DNA of 64,000 bases. Origin: Nocardioides luteus. Lineage in GTDB: Bacteria > Actinomycetota > Actinomycetes > Propionibacteriales > Nocardioidaceae. Location of the stretch: NCBI RefSeq assembly GCF_014648595.1, contig NZ_BMRK01000001.1, positions 248,001 through 312,000 of the forward strand, read 5' to 3'. The notes beneath the pieces are model-generated. The model did not search any database and was not told the origin of the DNA. It saw only the letters and a program-made list of their open reading frames with translations. Made by a program: the position numbers and the translations under genes. How positions within the stretch are numbered: position 1 is the stretch's first letter; each line of letters opens with the position of its first letter. Positions 16,202-24,284 of the stretch are shown here, piece after piece.

Positions 16202-17523
16202 CAGGCCCCCAGCATCATCTGGCCGCAGACGCGGACGACGTTGCCGTTGACGGCGGTGGAGGCCGGCGAGGCGTACCAGGCGATCGTCTCGGCGACGTCG
16301 ACCGGGAGTCCGCCCTGCGACATCGCGTTGAGGCGCTGGCCGACCTCACGGGTCGCGAACGGCACCGCGGCGGTCATCTGGGTGATGATGAAGCCGGGGG
16401 CGACCGCGTTGACGGTGATGCCGTCGGGGAGCTCCTCGGCCAGCGAGTCGACGAAGCCGATCACGGCGGCCTTCGAGGCGCCGTAGGACGTCTGGCCCAG
16501 GTTGCCGGCGATGCCGGCGATCGAGGAGACGCCGATGATGCGGCCGTTGGGACGGATCAGCTTCTGCTCGAGCAGCTCGGCGGTGATCCGCTCGGGCGCG
16601 GTGATGTTGATCTCCAGCACCTTGCCGAAGCGGTCGGGCTTCTGGTTGGCGAGCTTCTTGTCGAGAGTGACCCCGGCGTTGTGCACGACGATGTCGACGC
16701 CGCCGAACTTCTCCTGGAGGTAGGCGGCGATGGTCGCCGGTGCGTCCTCGGCGGTGATGTCGGCGGTGATGTAGTCGGGGGTGACCTTCTTCAGGTCGTC
16801 CTCCGACGGCGGGATGTCGAGACCCACGACGGTGGCGCCGTCACGCTGCAGCACCTTGGCGATCTCCTCGCCGATGCCGCGGGCGGCGCCGGTGACCAGG
16901 GCGACCTTGCCGGTCAGAGGCTTCTTCGGGTCGACCTGCTCGGCGGCGGGGGAGGCGTTCTTGGTGCCGATCCGGACCACCTGGCCGGAGACGTAGGCGC
17001 TCTTCGGGGAGAGCAGGAAGGCGAGGGTCGAGAGGAGCGAGCTCTCGAAGCCCTCGGCGACGTAGACGAGCTGGACGGTGCCGCCCTTGCCGATCTCCTT
17101 GCCGAGGCTGCGGGTGAAGCCCTCCAGGGCACGCTGGGCGACGCGCTCGCGGCCCTCGAGCTGCTCAGGCGGGGTGCCGATGACGACGACGCGCGGGTTG
17201 TTCTCCAGGCTGCGCATCACCGGGGTGAAGAACTCCTGCAGCGCGACCAGGTCGGCCGTCGAGGTGAGGCCGGTGGCGTCGAAGACGAGACCCTTGAACC
17301 GGGCGCCGGTCGCCGCGGTGTCGGTCGCGGTGATGTCCAGCTCGCCCAGGAGGCCGGTGAGCGACTCGGCCAGACGGCCACGGCCGCCGACGAGGACCGT
17401 GCCCTTGACGAGCGGGGCGCCTGATGCGTACCTCTCGAGCTTGGCGGGGTTGGGCAGGCCGAGGTTCTTGACGAGGATCTTGCCGATCGCCGACTGGGTG
17501 AAGCTCTGGTACTTGTCGCTCAT
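16201..17523 (-). CDS. fabG4: High-molecular-weight 3-oxoacyl reductase FabG4
   Basis: This 440-residue protein is the long FabG form. An N-terminal flavodoxin-like, degenerate Rossmann domain (about 1-205) precedes a complete SDR domain. The latter has TGAARGIGEEIA for cofactor, NAG in HNAGVTLDK, and the Ser-Tyr-Lys triad in GVSSIAG and YGASKAA. In mycobacteria FabG4 uses NADH and reduces long 3-ketoacyl-CoA. The C-terminal GQMMLGA tail is also kept. It is the first gene of a two-gene operon with htdX, and divergent from fadA2 across a 150-base promoter region. Confidence 0.93.
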   Translation of the reverse strand: MSDKYQSFTQSAIGKILVKNLGLPNPAKLERYASGAPLVKGTVLVGGRGRLAESLTGLLGELDITATDTAATGARFKGLVFDATGLTSTADLVALQEFFTPVMRSLENNPRVVVIGTPPEQLEGRERVAQRALEGFTRSLGKEIGKGGTVQLVYVAEGFESSLLSTLAFLLSPKSAYVSGQVVRIGTKNASPAAEQVDPKKPLTGKVALVTGAARGIGEEIAKVLQRDGATVVGLDIPPSEDDLKKVTPDYITADITAEDAPATIAAYLQEKFGGVDIVVHNAGVTLDKKLANQKPDRFGKVLEINITAPERITAELLEQKLIRPNGRIIGVSSIAGIAGNLGQTSYGASKAAVIGFVDSLAEELPDGITVNAVAPGFIITQMTAAVPFATREVGQRLNAMSQGGLPVDVAETIAWYASPASTAVNGNVVRVCGQMMLGA

Positions 17524-17571
17524 GGTCTGCTCTGATCCTTCTGGACGTGGTCTCGGAGGGTACGTTGGTAT

Positions 17572-17590
17572 GTTACTGGCCAGTTGTAAC
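17572..17590. promoter_or_regulatory. Candidate operator between fabG4 and fadA2
   Basis: GTTAC-TGGCCAGTT-GTAAC is an inverted repeat whose centre contains the perfect 10-base palindrome ACTGGCCAGT (17575-17584). A second GTAAC follows a few bases on. It lies 48-67 bases upstream of fabG4 and resembles the site before fadA at 10999. It could serve a TetR-family lipid regulator for both directions. Confidence 0.5.
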
Positions 17591-17673
17591 TAGGCGTGTA
17601 ACTCGGTGTCCACTTTTCGTGATCTCCCTGACATACCCTTCTCCAAAGCGCGTCATCAGACAAGGATGAACCC

Positions 17674-18954
17674 ATGACCACCACTCGCCGTGTCGCCATC
17701 GTGGGCGGCAACCGCATTCCCTTCGCCCGCTCCAACGGCGCGTACGCGACCGCGTCGAACCAGGAGATGTTCACCGCCGTCCTCGACGGTCTCGCCGCGC
17801 GCTTCGGCCTCGAGGGCGAGCGCATCGGTGAGGTCGCCTCCGGCGCGGTGCTCAAGCACTCGCGCGACTTCAACCTGACCCGCGAGTCCGTTCTCGGCTC
17901 GCGTCTGGCTCCTGAGACCGCCGCCGTCGACCTCCAGCAGGCCTGCGGCACCGGTCTGCAGGCGGCGACCTACATCGCCAACAAGATCGCGCTCGGCCAG
18001 CTCGACTCCGGCATCGCCGGCGGCACCGACACCACCTCCGACGCGCCGATCGCGCTGGGCGAGAAGCTCCGCAAGATCCTGCTCGAGGCCAACCGTGCCA
18101 AGACCAACGTCGACCGCGTCAAGGCCTTCGCCAAGCTCCGCCCGGCGGACGTGATCCCCAACATCCCGGCCAACGTCGAGCCGCGCACCAAGCTCTCCAT
18201 GGGTGAGCACGCCGCACTGACCGCCCAGGAGTGGGGCATCACCCGTGAGGCCCAGGACGAGCTCGCCGCCGCCTCCCACCAGAAGCTGGCTGCTGCGTAC
18301 GAGGCCGGCTGGTTCGAGGACCAGATCACCCCGTTCCGCGGCCTGGAGAAGGACAACAACCTCCGCCCCGGCTCGACCGTCGAGAAGCTCTCCACCCTCA
18401 AGCCCGTCTTCGGGGTCAAGGGCGAGAACCCGACCATGACCGCCGGCAACTCCACCCCGCTGACCGACGGTGCCTCCGCCGTGCTGTTCGCCAGCGAGGA
18501 GTGGGCCGCCGCCAAGAACCTCCCGGTCCTGGCCTACTTCGTCGATGCCGAGGTGGCCGCTGTCGACTACGTCGCCGGTGGCGAGGGCCTCCTGATGGCT
18601 CCCGCCTACGCCGTACCGCGCCTCCTGGCCCGCCACGGCCTCACCTTCGACGACTTCGACTTCTTCGAGATCCACGAGGCCTTCGCCTCGCAGGTCCTCT
18701 CCACCCTCGCCGCGTGGGAGTCCCCGGACTTCTGCAAGGACAAGCTCGGCCTCGACGCCCCGCTGGGCACCGTCCCGCGCGAGAAGCTCAACGTCAAGGG
18801 CTCCAGCCTCGCCGCCGGCCACCCGTTCGCCGCCACCGGCGGCCGCATCATCAACAACCTGGCCAAGCTGCTCGATGAGAAGGGGTCCGGCCGCGGCCTG
18901 ATCTCCATCTGCGCCGCCGGCGGCCAGGGCGTCGTCGCGATCCTGGAGAAGTAG
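17674..18954 (+). CDS. fadA2: Acetyl-CoA acyltransferase FadA2
   Basis: This 426-residue thiolase has the nucleophile Cys91 (QQACGTGLQA), the GHPFAATGG histidine and the C-terminal CAAGGQG cysteine. It is longer than FadA by the inserted loop typical of FadI/FadA2-type enzymes. Divergence from fabG4-htdX repeats the Rv0241c-Rv0243 arrangement and suggests joint control through the palindrome at 17572. It would cleave or form 3-ketoacyl-CoA; acyl chain preference is unknown. Confidence 0.93.
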   Translation: MTTTRRVAIVGGNRIPFARSNGAYATASNQEMFTAVLDGLAARFGLEGERIGEVASGAVLKHSRDFNLTRESVLGSRLAPETAAVDLQQACGTGLQAATYIANKIALGQLDSGIAGGTDTTSDAPIALGEKLRKILLEANRAKTNVDRVKAFAKLRPADVIPNIPANVEPRTKLSMGEHAALTAQEWGITREAQDELAAASHQKLAAAYEAGWFEDQITPFRGLEKDNNLRPGSTVEKLSTLKPVFGVKGENPTMTAGNSTPLTDGASAVLFASEEWAAAKNLPVLAYFVDAEVAAVDYVAGGEGLLMAPAYAVPRLLARHGLTFDDFDFFEIHEAFASQVLSTLAAWESPDFCKDKLGLDAPLGTVPREKLNVKGSSLAAGHPFAATGGRIINNLAKLLDEKGSGRGLISICAAGGQGVVAILEK

Positions 18955-18989
18955 ACCTCGGGAACATCCACCCCCTCCCCGACGTACGC

Positions 18990-19012
18990 GGCGCCCGGCT
19001 CTGCCGGGCGCC
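18990..19012. terminator. Perfect 10-bp hairpin after fadA2
   Basis: GGCGCCCGGC (18990-18999) pairs with GCCGGGCGCC (19003-19012) around a TCT loop, 36 bases after the fadA2 stop. This is a strong intrinsic-type hairpin without a T-run, as is usual in high-GC actinobacteria. Confidence 0.8.
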
Positions 19013-19022
19013 GTCGTCGTTT

Positions 19023-19377
19023 GCCGAGACGTCAGCTGCGTCGGTCGAGACGTCAGCTGCGTCGGTCGAGACGGCAGTTCTGTCGGCCGAGACGGCAGTT
19101 CTGTCGGTCGAGATGGCAGTTCTCTCGAACGAGACGTCACTTAGGTCGTCCGAGTGCGCAAGGTGACATCTCGAACGACGTACCTGCCGTTTCGATCGTG
19201 CGCAGTGACGTCTCGGCCGGCCACAACTGCCATCTCGGGCGACGTACCTGCCGTTTCGGCCGCCACAACTGCCGTTTCGGGCCTGCCGTTTCGGCCGCCG
19301 TGTGTGCCATCTCGGCCGACCTAACTGCCGTTTCGGCCGACGTACGCGACGTCTCGGTCGACAGAAGTGACGTCTCG
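19023..19377. repeat. 21-bp-period array A3: six forward and eleven inverted units
   Basis: Six units of 21 bases start at 19023, 19044, 19065, 19086, 19107 and 19128, each of the type GYCGAGACGKCAGYT. The cores of the inverted orientation (TGACATCTCG, TGCCGTTTCG, TGACGTCTCG) then start at 19164, 19185, 19206, 19228, 19249, 19270, 19284, 19305, 19326, 19347 and 19368. Steps are 21 bases except one of 22 and one of 14. The array fills the 429-base gap between convergent fadA2 and the TetR gene, apart from the hairpin at 18990. The two halves can pair extensively with each other. Confidence 0.85.
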
Positions 19378-19383
19378 GCGGGG

Positions 19384-20097
19384 TTATTTGGCGGTGAGGG
19401 CGAGGGCGGAGGTGACCAGGAAGTCGCGGACCTGGTCGGGGGAGACGGAGCCTACGGTGGGTACGCCGGGGGCGGACTCGGAGACGAGGATGCCGACGCG
19501 AGCGAGCTGGAGGGCGCCGAGGCCGGAGGCGTAGAGGGTGTTGGCGAGCAGGTTGGCGTCCTGGACGTGGAGCTCGCCGGAGGCGGCGCCGTCCTCGAAG
19601 ACCGTGGTGAGGATGGTGAGGCAACCGTTCATCGCGCGGCCGAGGCGGAAGAGCGCGCTCTCGGAGAGCTCGTCGAGCAGGTCGGAGCCGCTGCGGCGCA
19701 TCAGGGTCTGGGCGCAGTCGACGAAGGCGGGGTGCTCGATGCCGTAGTCGACGAAGGCGCCGACGACGTCGCGGACCACGTCAGTGGGGGTGCTGTCGCC
19801 CTCGGTCGCGGTGAGCATCTGCTCACGGAGCTCGTCGAGGTAGCCGACCAGGGTCAGCGCGAAGATCTCGTCCTTGCCGGTGAAGTGGCGGTAGACGATC
19901 GCGCGGTTGATGCCGACCGCCTTGGCGATGTCCTCGATCTGGGCGTCGCTGACCCCGCGCTCGTCGAAGAGCCGGCGAGTGGCGGCAACGATGTCGGCCT
20001 CGCGTGCGCGGCGGCGGGCGGCGGCGGCGGAGCGGCGGCCGTCGGCCTCTGTCCCACGGGGAGAAGCGGATCCGGAGGAGGTTGGTCGGGTGCTCAC
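19384..20097 (-). CDS. TetR-family regulator
   Basis: This 237-residue protein has an N-terminal TetR helix-turn-helix around residues 25-70 (IVAATRRLFDERGVSDAQIEDIAKAVGINRAIVYRHF, shown here by its ends only: IVAATRRLF to NRAIVYRHF). The ligand-binding half is diverged, so the effector is unknown. GTG at 20097 is chosen because the DNA-binding domain begins shortly after; there is no clear ribosome site and another GTG lies two codons upstream. A perfect palindrome 20 bases before the start (20117-20133) suggests autoregulation. It may also act on fadA2/fabG4, but no copy of its palindrome is seen there. Confidence 0.85.
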   Translation of the reverse strand: MSTRPTSSGSASPRGTEADGRRSAAAARRRAREADIVAATRRLFDERGVSDAQIEDIAKAVGINRAIVYRHFTGKDEIFALTLVGYLDELREQMLTATEGDSTPTDVVRDVVGAFVDYGIEHPAFVDCAQTLMRRSGSDLLDELSESALFRLGRAMNGCLTILTTVFEDGAASGELHVQDANLLANTLYASGLGALQLARVGILVSESAPGVPTVGSVSPDQVRDFLVTSALALTAK

Positions 20098-20116
20098 AGG
20101 CACACTGTACGCGGTG

Positions 20117-20133
20117 TGCAACTCGGAGTTGCA
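20117..20133. promoter_or_regulatory. Perfect palindromic operator before the TetR gene
   Basis: TGCAACTC-G-GAGTTGCA is a perfect 8-bp-arm palindrome around one base. It sits between the TetR start (20097) and the GDPD stop (20160) and is the size of a TetR dimer site. Confidence 0.65.
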
Positions 20134-20159
20134 GTGCAAGTGTACGTGCTCACACCGGG

Positions 20160-21659
20160 CTACCGGAGCAGCGCTCGTCGAGCACCTGCGACGTCGTCGG
20201 TCGTGACGAAGTCGACTCCGGCCACCGCCGCTCGCAGCACCGCAGCGGTCCCGACCGCAGGCCAGGTGCCGACCTTCGCCTTGCGGCGGTGGAAGCGGTC
20301 GACGTGCTCTGCGTCCAGGAGCCGGGTGTGGATGTGCACCTGCGCGTAGGGGCGCCGGTAGTCGTCGGCCGGGTCGGGCTCGTCCTTGACCGCGATCTTC
20401 TCCATGCCGGTCCGCTCGACGCCGGGGAAGTCGAAATGGCGCGCCTCGAAGCTCATGAAGAGCGCCTTGTCGTCGTGGCCCTTCTTCGACACCCAGGTCG
20501 GACGCAGCCCGACCACCTTGCGATAGAGCGCCTGCATCTCGGCGGCACTCTCCCCCTTGAGCTCGATCACGAGCCGTACCCGGTGCCGGTAGCGCCGCTC
20601 GGCGGCCTCGATCGCGTCGAACGCCTCCTCGATGGTCGGCACCCGGCTGCCCTCGAACTCCGTCCCCATCCACGAGCCGGCGTCGAGCGAGCGCACCTCC
20701 TCCAGCGTGAACTCCCGCGGGCTGTCGGTCCGGCGCTCCGGGAAGCGCTCCTCGACATCGGTCGTACGCCGGAAGTCACTGTCGTGCAGCAGCACCCACT
20801 CACCGTCGGCGGTGGGCTGGAAGTCCATCTCGATGAAGTCGGCGCGATGCCGCACAGCGCTCCGGTACGCCTCGAGTGTGTTCTCCGGATAGTTCGCCGA
20901 GTCGCCGCGCCAGGCCATCACACCGACGGGCTTCTTCCCCAGCGCGTACACCGCAGCGGCCCGCCCGATGAACTGAGGTGCGCCCCGATGCGCCCGAGCG
21001 ACCGTGCGGAACCGGGTCTTCGCCACGTCCGCGGTCTTGAAGACGTGCCGAGCGTGGCCGGTCGCGTCGGCTCTGAGGTCGGTGACCTTCTTCCAGCCGT
21101 CTCCGCTGTTGCGCTGGAGCGTCAGCTGCCTACCCGGTCGGGCCGGCGAGGCGAAGAGCGTGATCCGGACGGTCCCGCCGGCACGCACCGACCGCTGCAC
21201 GCTGGTGGTGACGTTCTGACCCTGCCCGAAGAGCGTACGCGGCGTCGAGACCAGCTCCGCCCCAGCCGATCCTGGACCCTCGACCGCCGGTGCGAGGACT
21301 CGCCAGCGCGATCGCCAGGACGGCTGCGTCACGACGAACGAGTAGCGGCCGGAGTCCGCCACCTCCTGTCGCTGCACGGTCTGCCACTCGCCGTGCTGGA
21401 AGTGCTGCAGCAGCACCTCCCGGCTCTGCCCGGTGCCGACCGAGCCGTTCAACCGGAACGTCTCACCCATGATCGGGCGCACCACGTCGGCTTCCGGTGC
21501 TGCGAGCGTGGTGTCGTCCGCGGCGGTTCCAGCGGCCGCGGACGCCGGGGTGACGTGGCTGGTCCCGAAGGCGATCGTCAGCGTCGCGATGAGCGCGAGG
21601 AGGCGAGCGTGTGGGGGCACGCCGAGTGAGGTTATGGGATGAGTCGGGGGCACGGGCAC
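20160..21659 (-). CDS. Secreted glycerophosphodiester phosphodiesterase-like protein with His-to-Trp change
   Basis: This 499-residue protein has a signal peptide (hydrophobic core ARLLALIATLTIAFG, then ASA). A beta-rich middle region follows (about 60-240), and then a GDPD TIM-barrel from about residue 245. The family hydrolyses glycerophosphodiesters to glycerol-3-phosphate. Expected residues E259 and N260 (PENTLEAY), E277 and D279 (EMDFQPT) and H292 (LLHDSDF) are present. The first catalytic His of the HRG motif, however, is Trp250 (MAWRGDS; codon TGG). Activity is therefore doubtful. The GTG start is uncertain, since three GTG codons lie close together and none has a clear ribosome site. 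Confidence 0.82.
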   Translation of the reverse strand: MPVPPTHPITSLGVPPHARLLALIATLTIAFGTSHVTPASAAAGTAADDTTLAAPEADVVRPIMGETFRLNGSVGTGQSREVLLQHFQHGEWQTVQRQEVADSGRYSFVVTQPSWRSRWRVLAPAVEGPGSAGAELVSTPRTLFGQGQNVTTSVQRSVRAGGTVRITLFASPARPGRQLTLQRNSGDGWKKVTDLRADATGHARHVFKTADVAKTRFRTVARAHRGAPQFIGRAAAVYALGKKPVGVMAWRGDSANYPENTLEAYRSAVRHRADFIEMDFQPTADGEWVLLHDSDFRRTTDVEERFPERRTDSPREFTLEEVRSLDAGSWMGTEFEGSRVPTIEEAFDAIEAAERRYRHRVRLVIELKGESAAEMQALYRKVVGLRPTWVSKKGHDDKALFMSFEARHFDFPGVERTGMEKIAVKDEPDPADDYRRPYAQVHIHTRLLDAEHVDRFHRRKAKVGTWPAVGTAAVLRAAVAGVDFVTTDDVAGARRALLR

Positions 21660-21676
21660 CCGGTATCCACATCAGC

Positions 21677-23179
21677 TCAAGGTAGATACGCCCTGACCGT
21701 GTCGATCGTGTCCGCCTCCTCCGGCTTCTTGTCGTCGCGATAGCGCACCACCCGGGCGAAGCGCAGCGCGACGCCGCCCGGATAGCGCGTGGAGCGCTGC
21801 ACCCCGTCGAAGGCGATCTCCACCACCTGCTCCGGCCGCACCCGCACCTGCCAGTCGTCGGTGCCGTCGACGGCGAGCTCGGTGAAGCGCTCGGTCTGCC
21901 AGGCGAGGATCTGGTCGGTCATCCCCTTGAACGTCTTGCCGATCATCACGAAGCCGTCCGGACCGCGTGCGCCGAGGTGGATGTTGGAGAGCCAGCCTTT
22001 GCGGCGCCCCGAGCCCCACTCGATGCCGAGAACGACCAGGTCGAGGGTGTGGACGGGCTTGACCTTGATCCATCCGGACCCGCGCCTGCCAGCCTCCCAG
22101 GGGAGCCCGACGCCTTTGACGACCACGCCCTCGTGGCCGGAGGTGATGGCGTCGGCGGCGAACCGCTCGGCCTCCTCGGCATCGACCGTGACCAGCCGCG
22201 GCGGTCGGTGCTGCTCGGGGACGATCCGGTCGAGCTCGGTGATCCGCTGGTCGAGCGAGAGGTCGATGAGGTCACGTCCGTCGACGTGGAGGATGTCGAA
22301 GAAGTAGGGCGCCACCACGGCGTCGGCCGCCGACCTCGTGGCCGTGCGCGAGGCGGTCTCCTGGAACGGTCGCGGTCGGCCGTCGGGGCCGAGTGTCATC
22401 GCCTCGCCGTCGAGCACGAGCGACTCCGCCGGGAATCCCGACACGATCTCGGCGACCTCGGGCAGCCGCGAGGTGATGTCCTCGAGCGTGCGGGTCGCGA
22501 TGCGTACCTCCGAGCCGGACTTGTGGGCCTGGATCCGGATGCCGTCGAGCTTGGTGTCGACCAGGACGGCCTCGCCGAGCTTGGACATCGCCTCCTCGAC
22601 CGAGCCTGCGGACGAGGCGAGCATCGGCAGCACGGGCCGCCCCACCACCAGGCCCACCTCGGCGAGCGCCTCCTCGCCGTCGAAGGCGAGTCCGGCGACG
22701 ACGACGGTCGATCCGGCGAGCATCGCGGCGCGGCGTACGGCCGGTAACGGCACCTCCGCCGCCGCCGCGATCGCCTCCTGGACCAGCGAGTCAAGCGCCC
22801 CCTGGCGGACCTCGCCGGTCACGACGCCGCGCAGCCAGGCCTGCTCGGCCTCGGTCGCGGCACCGAAGAGCGCGTCGGCCTCACGCTTCCGTTCGACCTG
22901 CGAACCGGCGCCCGCCACCTGTGACATCCGCTCGAACGCCTCGTGGACGTCCTCGACGCTCAAGGACGGTTCTGCAGCCGGCGCAGGGAGATCGTTGAGC
23001 GATCGCCACCCCAGTCCGGTGCGCCGCTGCAGCAAGGTGCCGGACAGGTAGGCCGTCACCACCGGCAGCTCGTTGCGCGAGGTGGCGGCAAGGCACTCGG
23101 CCAGCGCGGTGACCTTCGCCTTGCGCGACCGGGTAGCGGCGACGGCGTTGGAGGTGGAGACGATCTCGGCGAGGAGCAT
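21677..23179 (-). CDS. ligB: ATP-dependent DNA ligase (LigB type)
   Basis: This 500-residue enzyme seals nicks using ATP. The adenylated Lys is in KLDGIR (about residue 210), preceded by the N-terminal domain seen in mycobacterial LigB and archaeal-type ligases. Later motifs include LDGEAMTL, EGVVVKGVGLPWEAG and GSGWIKVKP, so the catalytic core is intact. The ATG at 23179 is chosen because MLLAEIVSTSNAVAATRSRKAK matches the start of the family (here shown as MLLAEIVSTSN); an upstream GTG at 23197 would add six unlikely residues. It is an accessory ligase in actinobacteria; NAD-dependent LigA is the replicative one. Confidence 0.92.
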   Translation of the reverse strand: MLLAEIVSTSNAVAATRSRKAKVTALAECLAATSRNELPVVTAYLSGTLLQRRTGLGWRSLNDLPAPAAEPSLSVEDVHEAFERMSQVAGAGSQVERKREADALFGAATEAEQAWLRGVVTGEVRQGALDSLVQEAIAAAAEVPLPAVRRAAMLAGSTVVVAGLAFDGEEALAEVGLVVGRPVLPMLASSAGSVEEAMSKLGEAVLVDTKLDGIRIQAHKSGSEVRIATRTLEDITSRLPEVAEIVSGFPAESLVLDGEAMTLGPDGRPRPFQETASRTATRSAADAVVAPYFFDILHVDGRDLIDLSLDQRITELDRIVPEQHRPPRLVTVDAEEAERFAADAITSGHEGVVVKGVGLPWEAGRRGSGWIKVKPVHTLDLVVLGIEWGSGRRKGWLSNIHLGARGPDGFVMIGKTFKGMTDQILAWQTERFTELAVDGTDDWQVRVRPEQVVEIAFDGVQRSTRYPGGVALRFARVVRYRDDKKPEEADTIDTVRAYLP

Positions 23180-23230
23180 GCTCCCAGTGAACCCCACACC
23201 ACCGACAAACGCGCCGAGATCGCCCTGACC

Positions 23231-23815
23231 TCAGGCTTTCGGCCACATGCCGGGGTCGCGTCCCAGCAGGCGCAGCGCGTCGTCCCAGGTGTTGTCGCCG
23301 CGCTCCTCGAGCGCGGTGGCGAAGACCGCCGTGTCGCCCGGACCGGCGGCGATCTGTCGCGCCAGATCGAGCACCACGTCGATCGTCGCCTCGGTGGGCC
23401 GGTAGGTCCGCCCGAGCGCGGCGGCTACGTCCCAGGCGTGCACCGCCGCGTCGAGCAGTTGCATGCCCAGGGCGACCGCGACGGTCGGCCGGAACCCGAA
23501 CTCGGCGAGATGGATCGTCGCCTCCGGGTCGGCGGCGGCGAACGCCTGGCGAACGGCGTCGGAAGACGACTTCCAGCGCCGGGCGACGTCGTCGGCGGTG
23601 ACCGGCACCGAGACGTACGCCTCGACCGGCGCATCACCGGCAGCGACGGCGGCAGCGAAGCCGAGGTTCTGGCCGATCATGTGGCCGAACAGGTCGGCGA
23701 GGTCCCATTCCGCGCACGGCGTCGGCACGCTCAGGTCCAGGGCGTCGACAGCGAGCGAGGTGGTGTCGTCGAGCGCGTGGTCGTACTCCGCGAGCATCTC
23801 AGTAAAAGTAAGCAT
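23231..23815 (-). CDS. DinB-like/TIGR03086 family metal-binding protein
   Basis: This 194-residue four-helix protein belongs to the maleylpyruvate-isomerase N-domain/TIGR03086 group common in actinobacteria. Conserved pieces are CAEWDLADLFGHMIGQN (with the metal His) and LDAAVHAWDVAAALG (second His). Members bind a divalent metal and some use mycothiol; the reaction here is unknown. It is divergent from the MarR gene across 52 bases. Confidence 0.82.
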   Translation of the reverse strand: MLTFTEMLAEYDHALDDTTSLAVDALDLSVPTPCAEWDLADLFGHMIGQNLGFAAAVAAGDAPVEAYVSVPVTADDVARRWKSSSDAVRQAFAAADPEATIHLAEFGFRPTVAVALGMQLLDAAVHAWDVAAALGRTYRPTEATIDVVLDLARQIAAGPGDTAVFATALEERGDNTWDDALRLLGRDPGMWPKA

Positions 23816-23867
23816 AGGTATATCGTAAGCGCGCGTAGATTATCTGTCGAGCGGTTAGGATTCCCCG

Positions 23868-24284
23868 GTGGATCGACCCGAGCTCGGCTTCCTGCTGTCC
23901 CGACTGATGCGTGAGGTGATGGCCCGTGAGAAGCCGATCCTCGAGGCAGCCGGGCTGGAGATGTGGGACTACGCGGTGCTGACCGCGCTGGCCGACTCCG
24001 CCGCGCCCACCCAGGCGCAGCTCGCCGCGACCACGGGACGCGACAAGACCCGCCTGATCGGCAACCTCGACCGACTCGAGGCCGAGGGCATGGTGGCGCG
24101 CAGACCGGACCCCGCCGACCGCCGCAACCGGATCGTCTCGCTGACCCCGGCCGGCTCGCGGGTCCTGCGTCGCTGCCGAGAGGCCATCGAGGCGATGGAG
24201 ACCGAGCTGCTGGCCGACCTCGACCCTGCCGACCGCGCCGGCTTCGAGCGTGCCCTGACCAGCCTTGCCGAGACCGACCGATGA
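23868..24284 (+). CDS. MarR-family regulator
   Basis: This 138-residue winged-helix regulator shows the MarR recognition helix and wing (AQLAATTGRDKTRLIGNLDRLEAEGMV shown by its parts AQLAATTGRDKT and RRPDPADRRNRIV). The wing's conserved Asp-Arg-Arg is kept. It begins with GTG and ends in an ATGA overlap with the serine hydrolase gene, which it probably controls together with the divergent DinB-like gene. The 52-base intergenic region is AT-rich for this window and must hold both promoters and the operator. Confidence 0.9.
   Translation: MDRPELGFLLSRLMREVMAREKPILEAAGLEMWDYAVLTALADSAAPTQAQLAATTGRDKTRLIGNLDRLEAEGMVARRPDPADRRNRIVSLTPAGSRVLRRCREAIEAMETELLADLDPADRAGFERALTSLAETDR

Noticed and set aside
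19023-19377. The repeat array read as a CRISPR array
   Set aside because: The unit is only 21 bases with about 11 variable bases, orientation flips midway and no cas gene is near.
19021-19380. Repeat array as part of a coding gene (frames run through it with RRQ-type heptads)
   Set aside because: Open frames arise only because the unit is a multiple of three and free of stops. Start, ribosome site and conservation are lacking.
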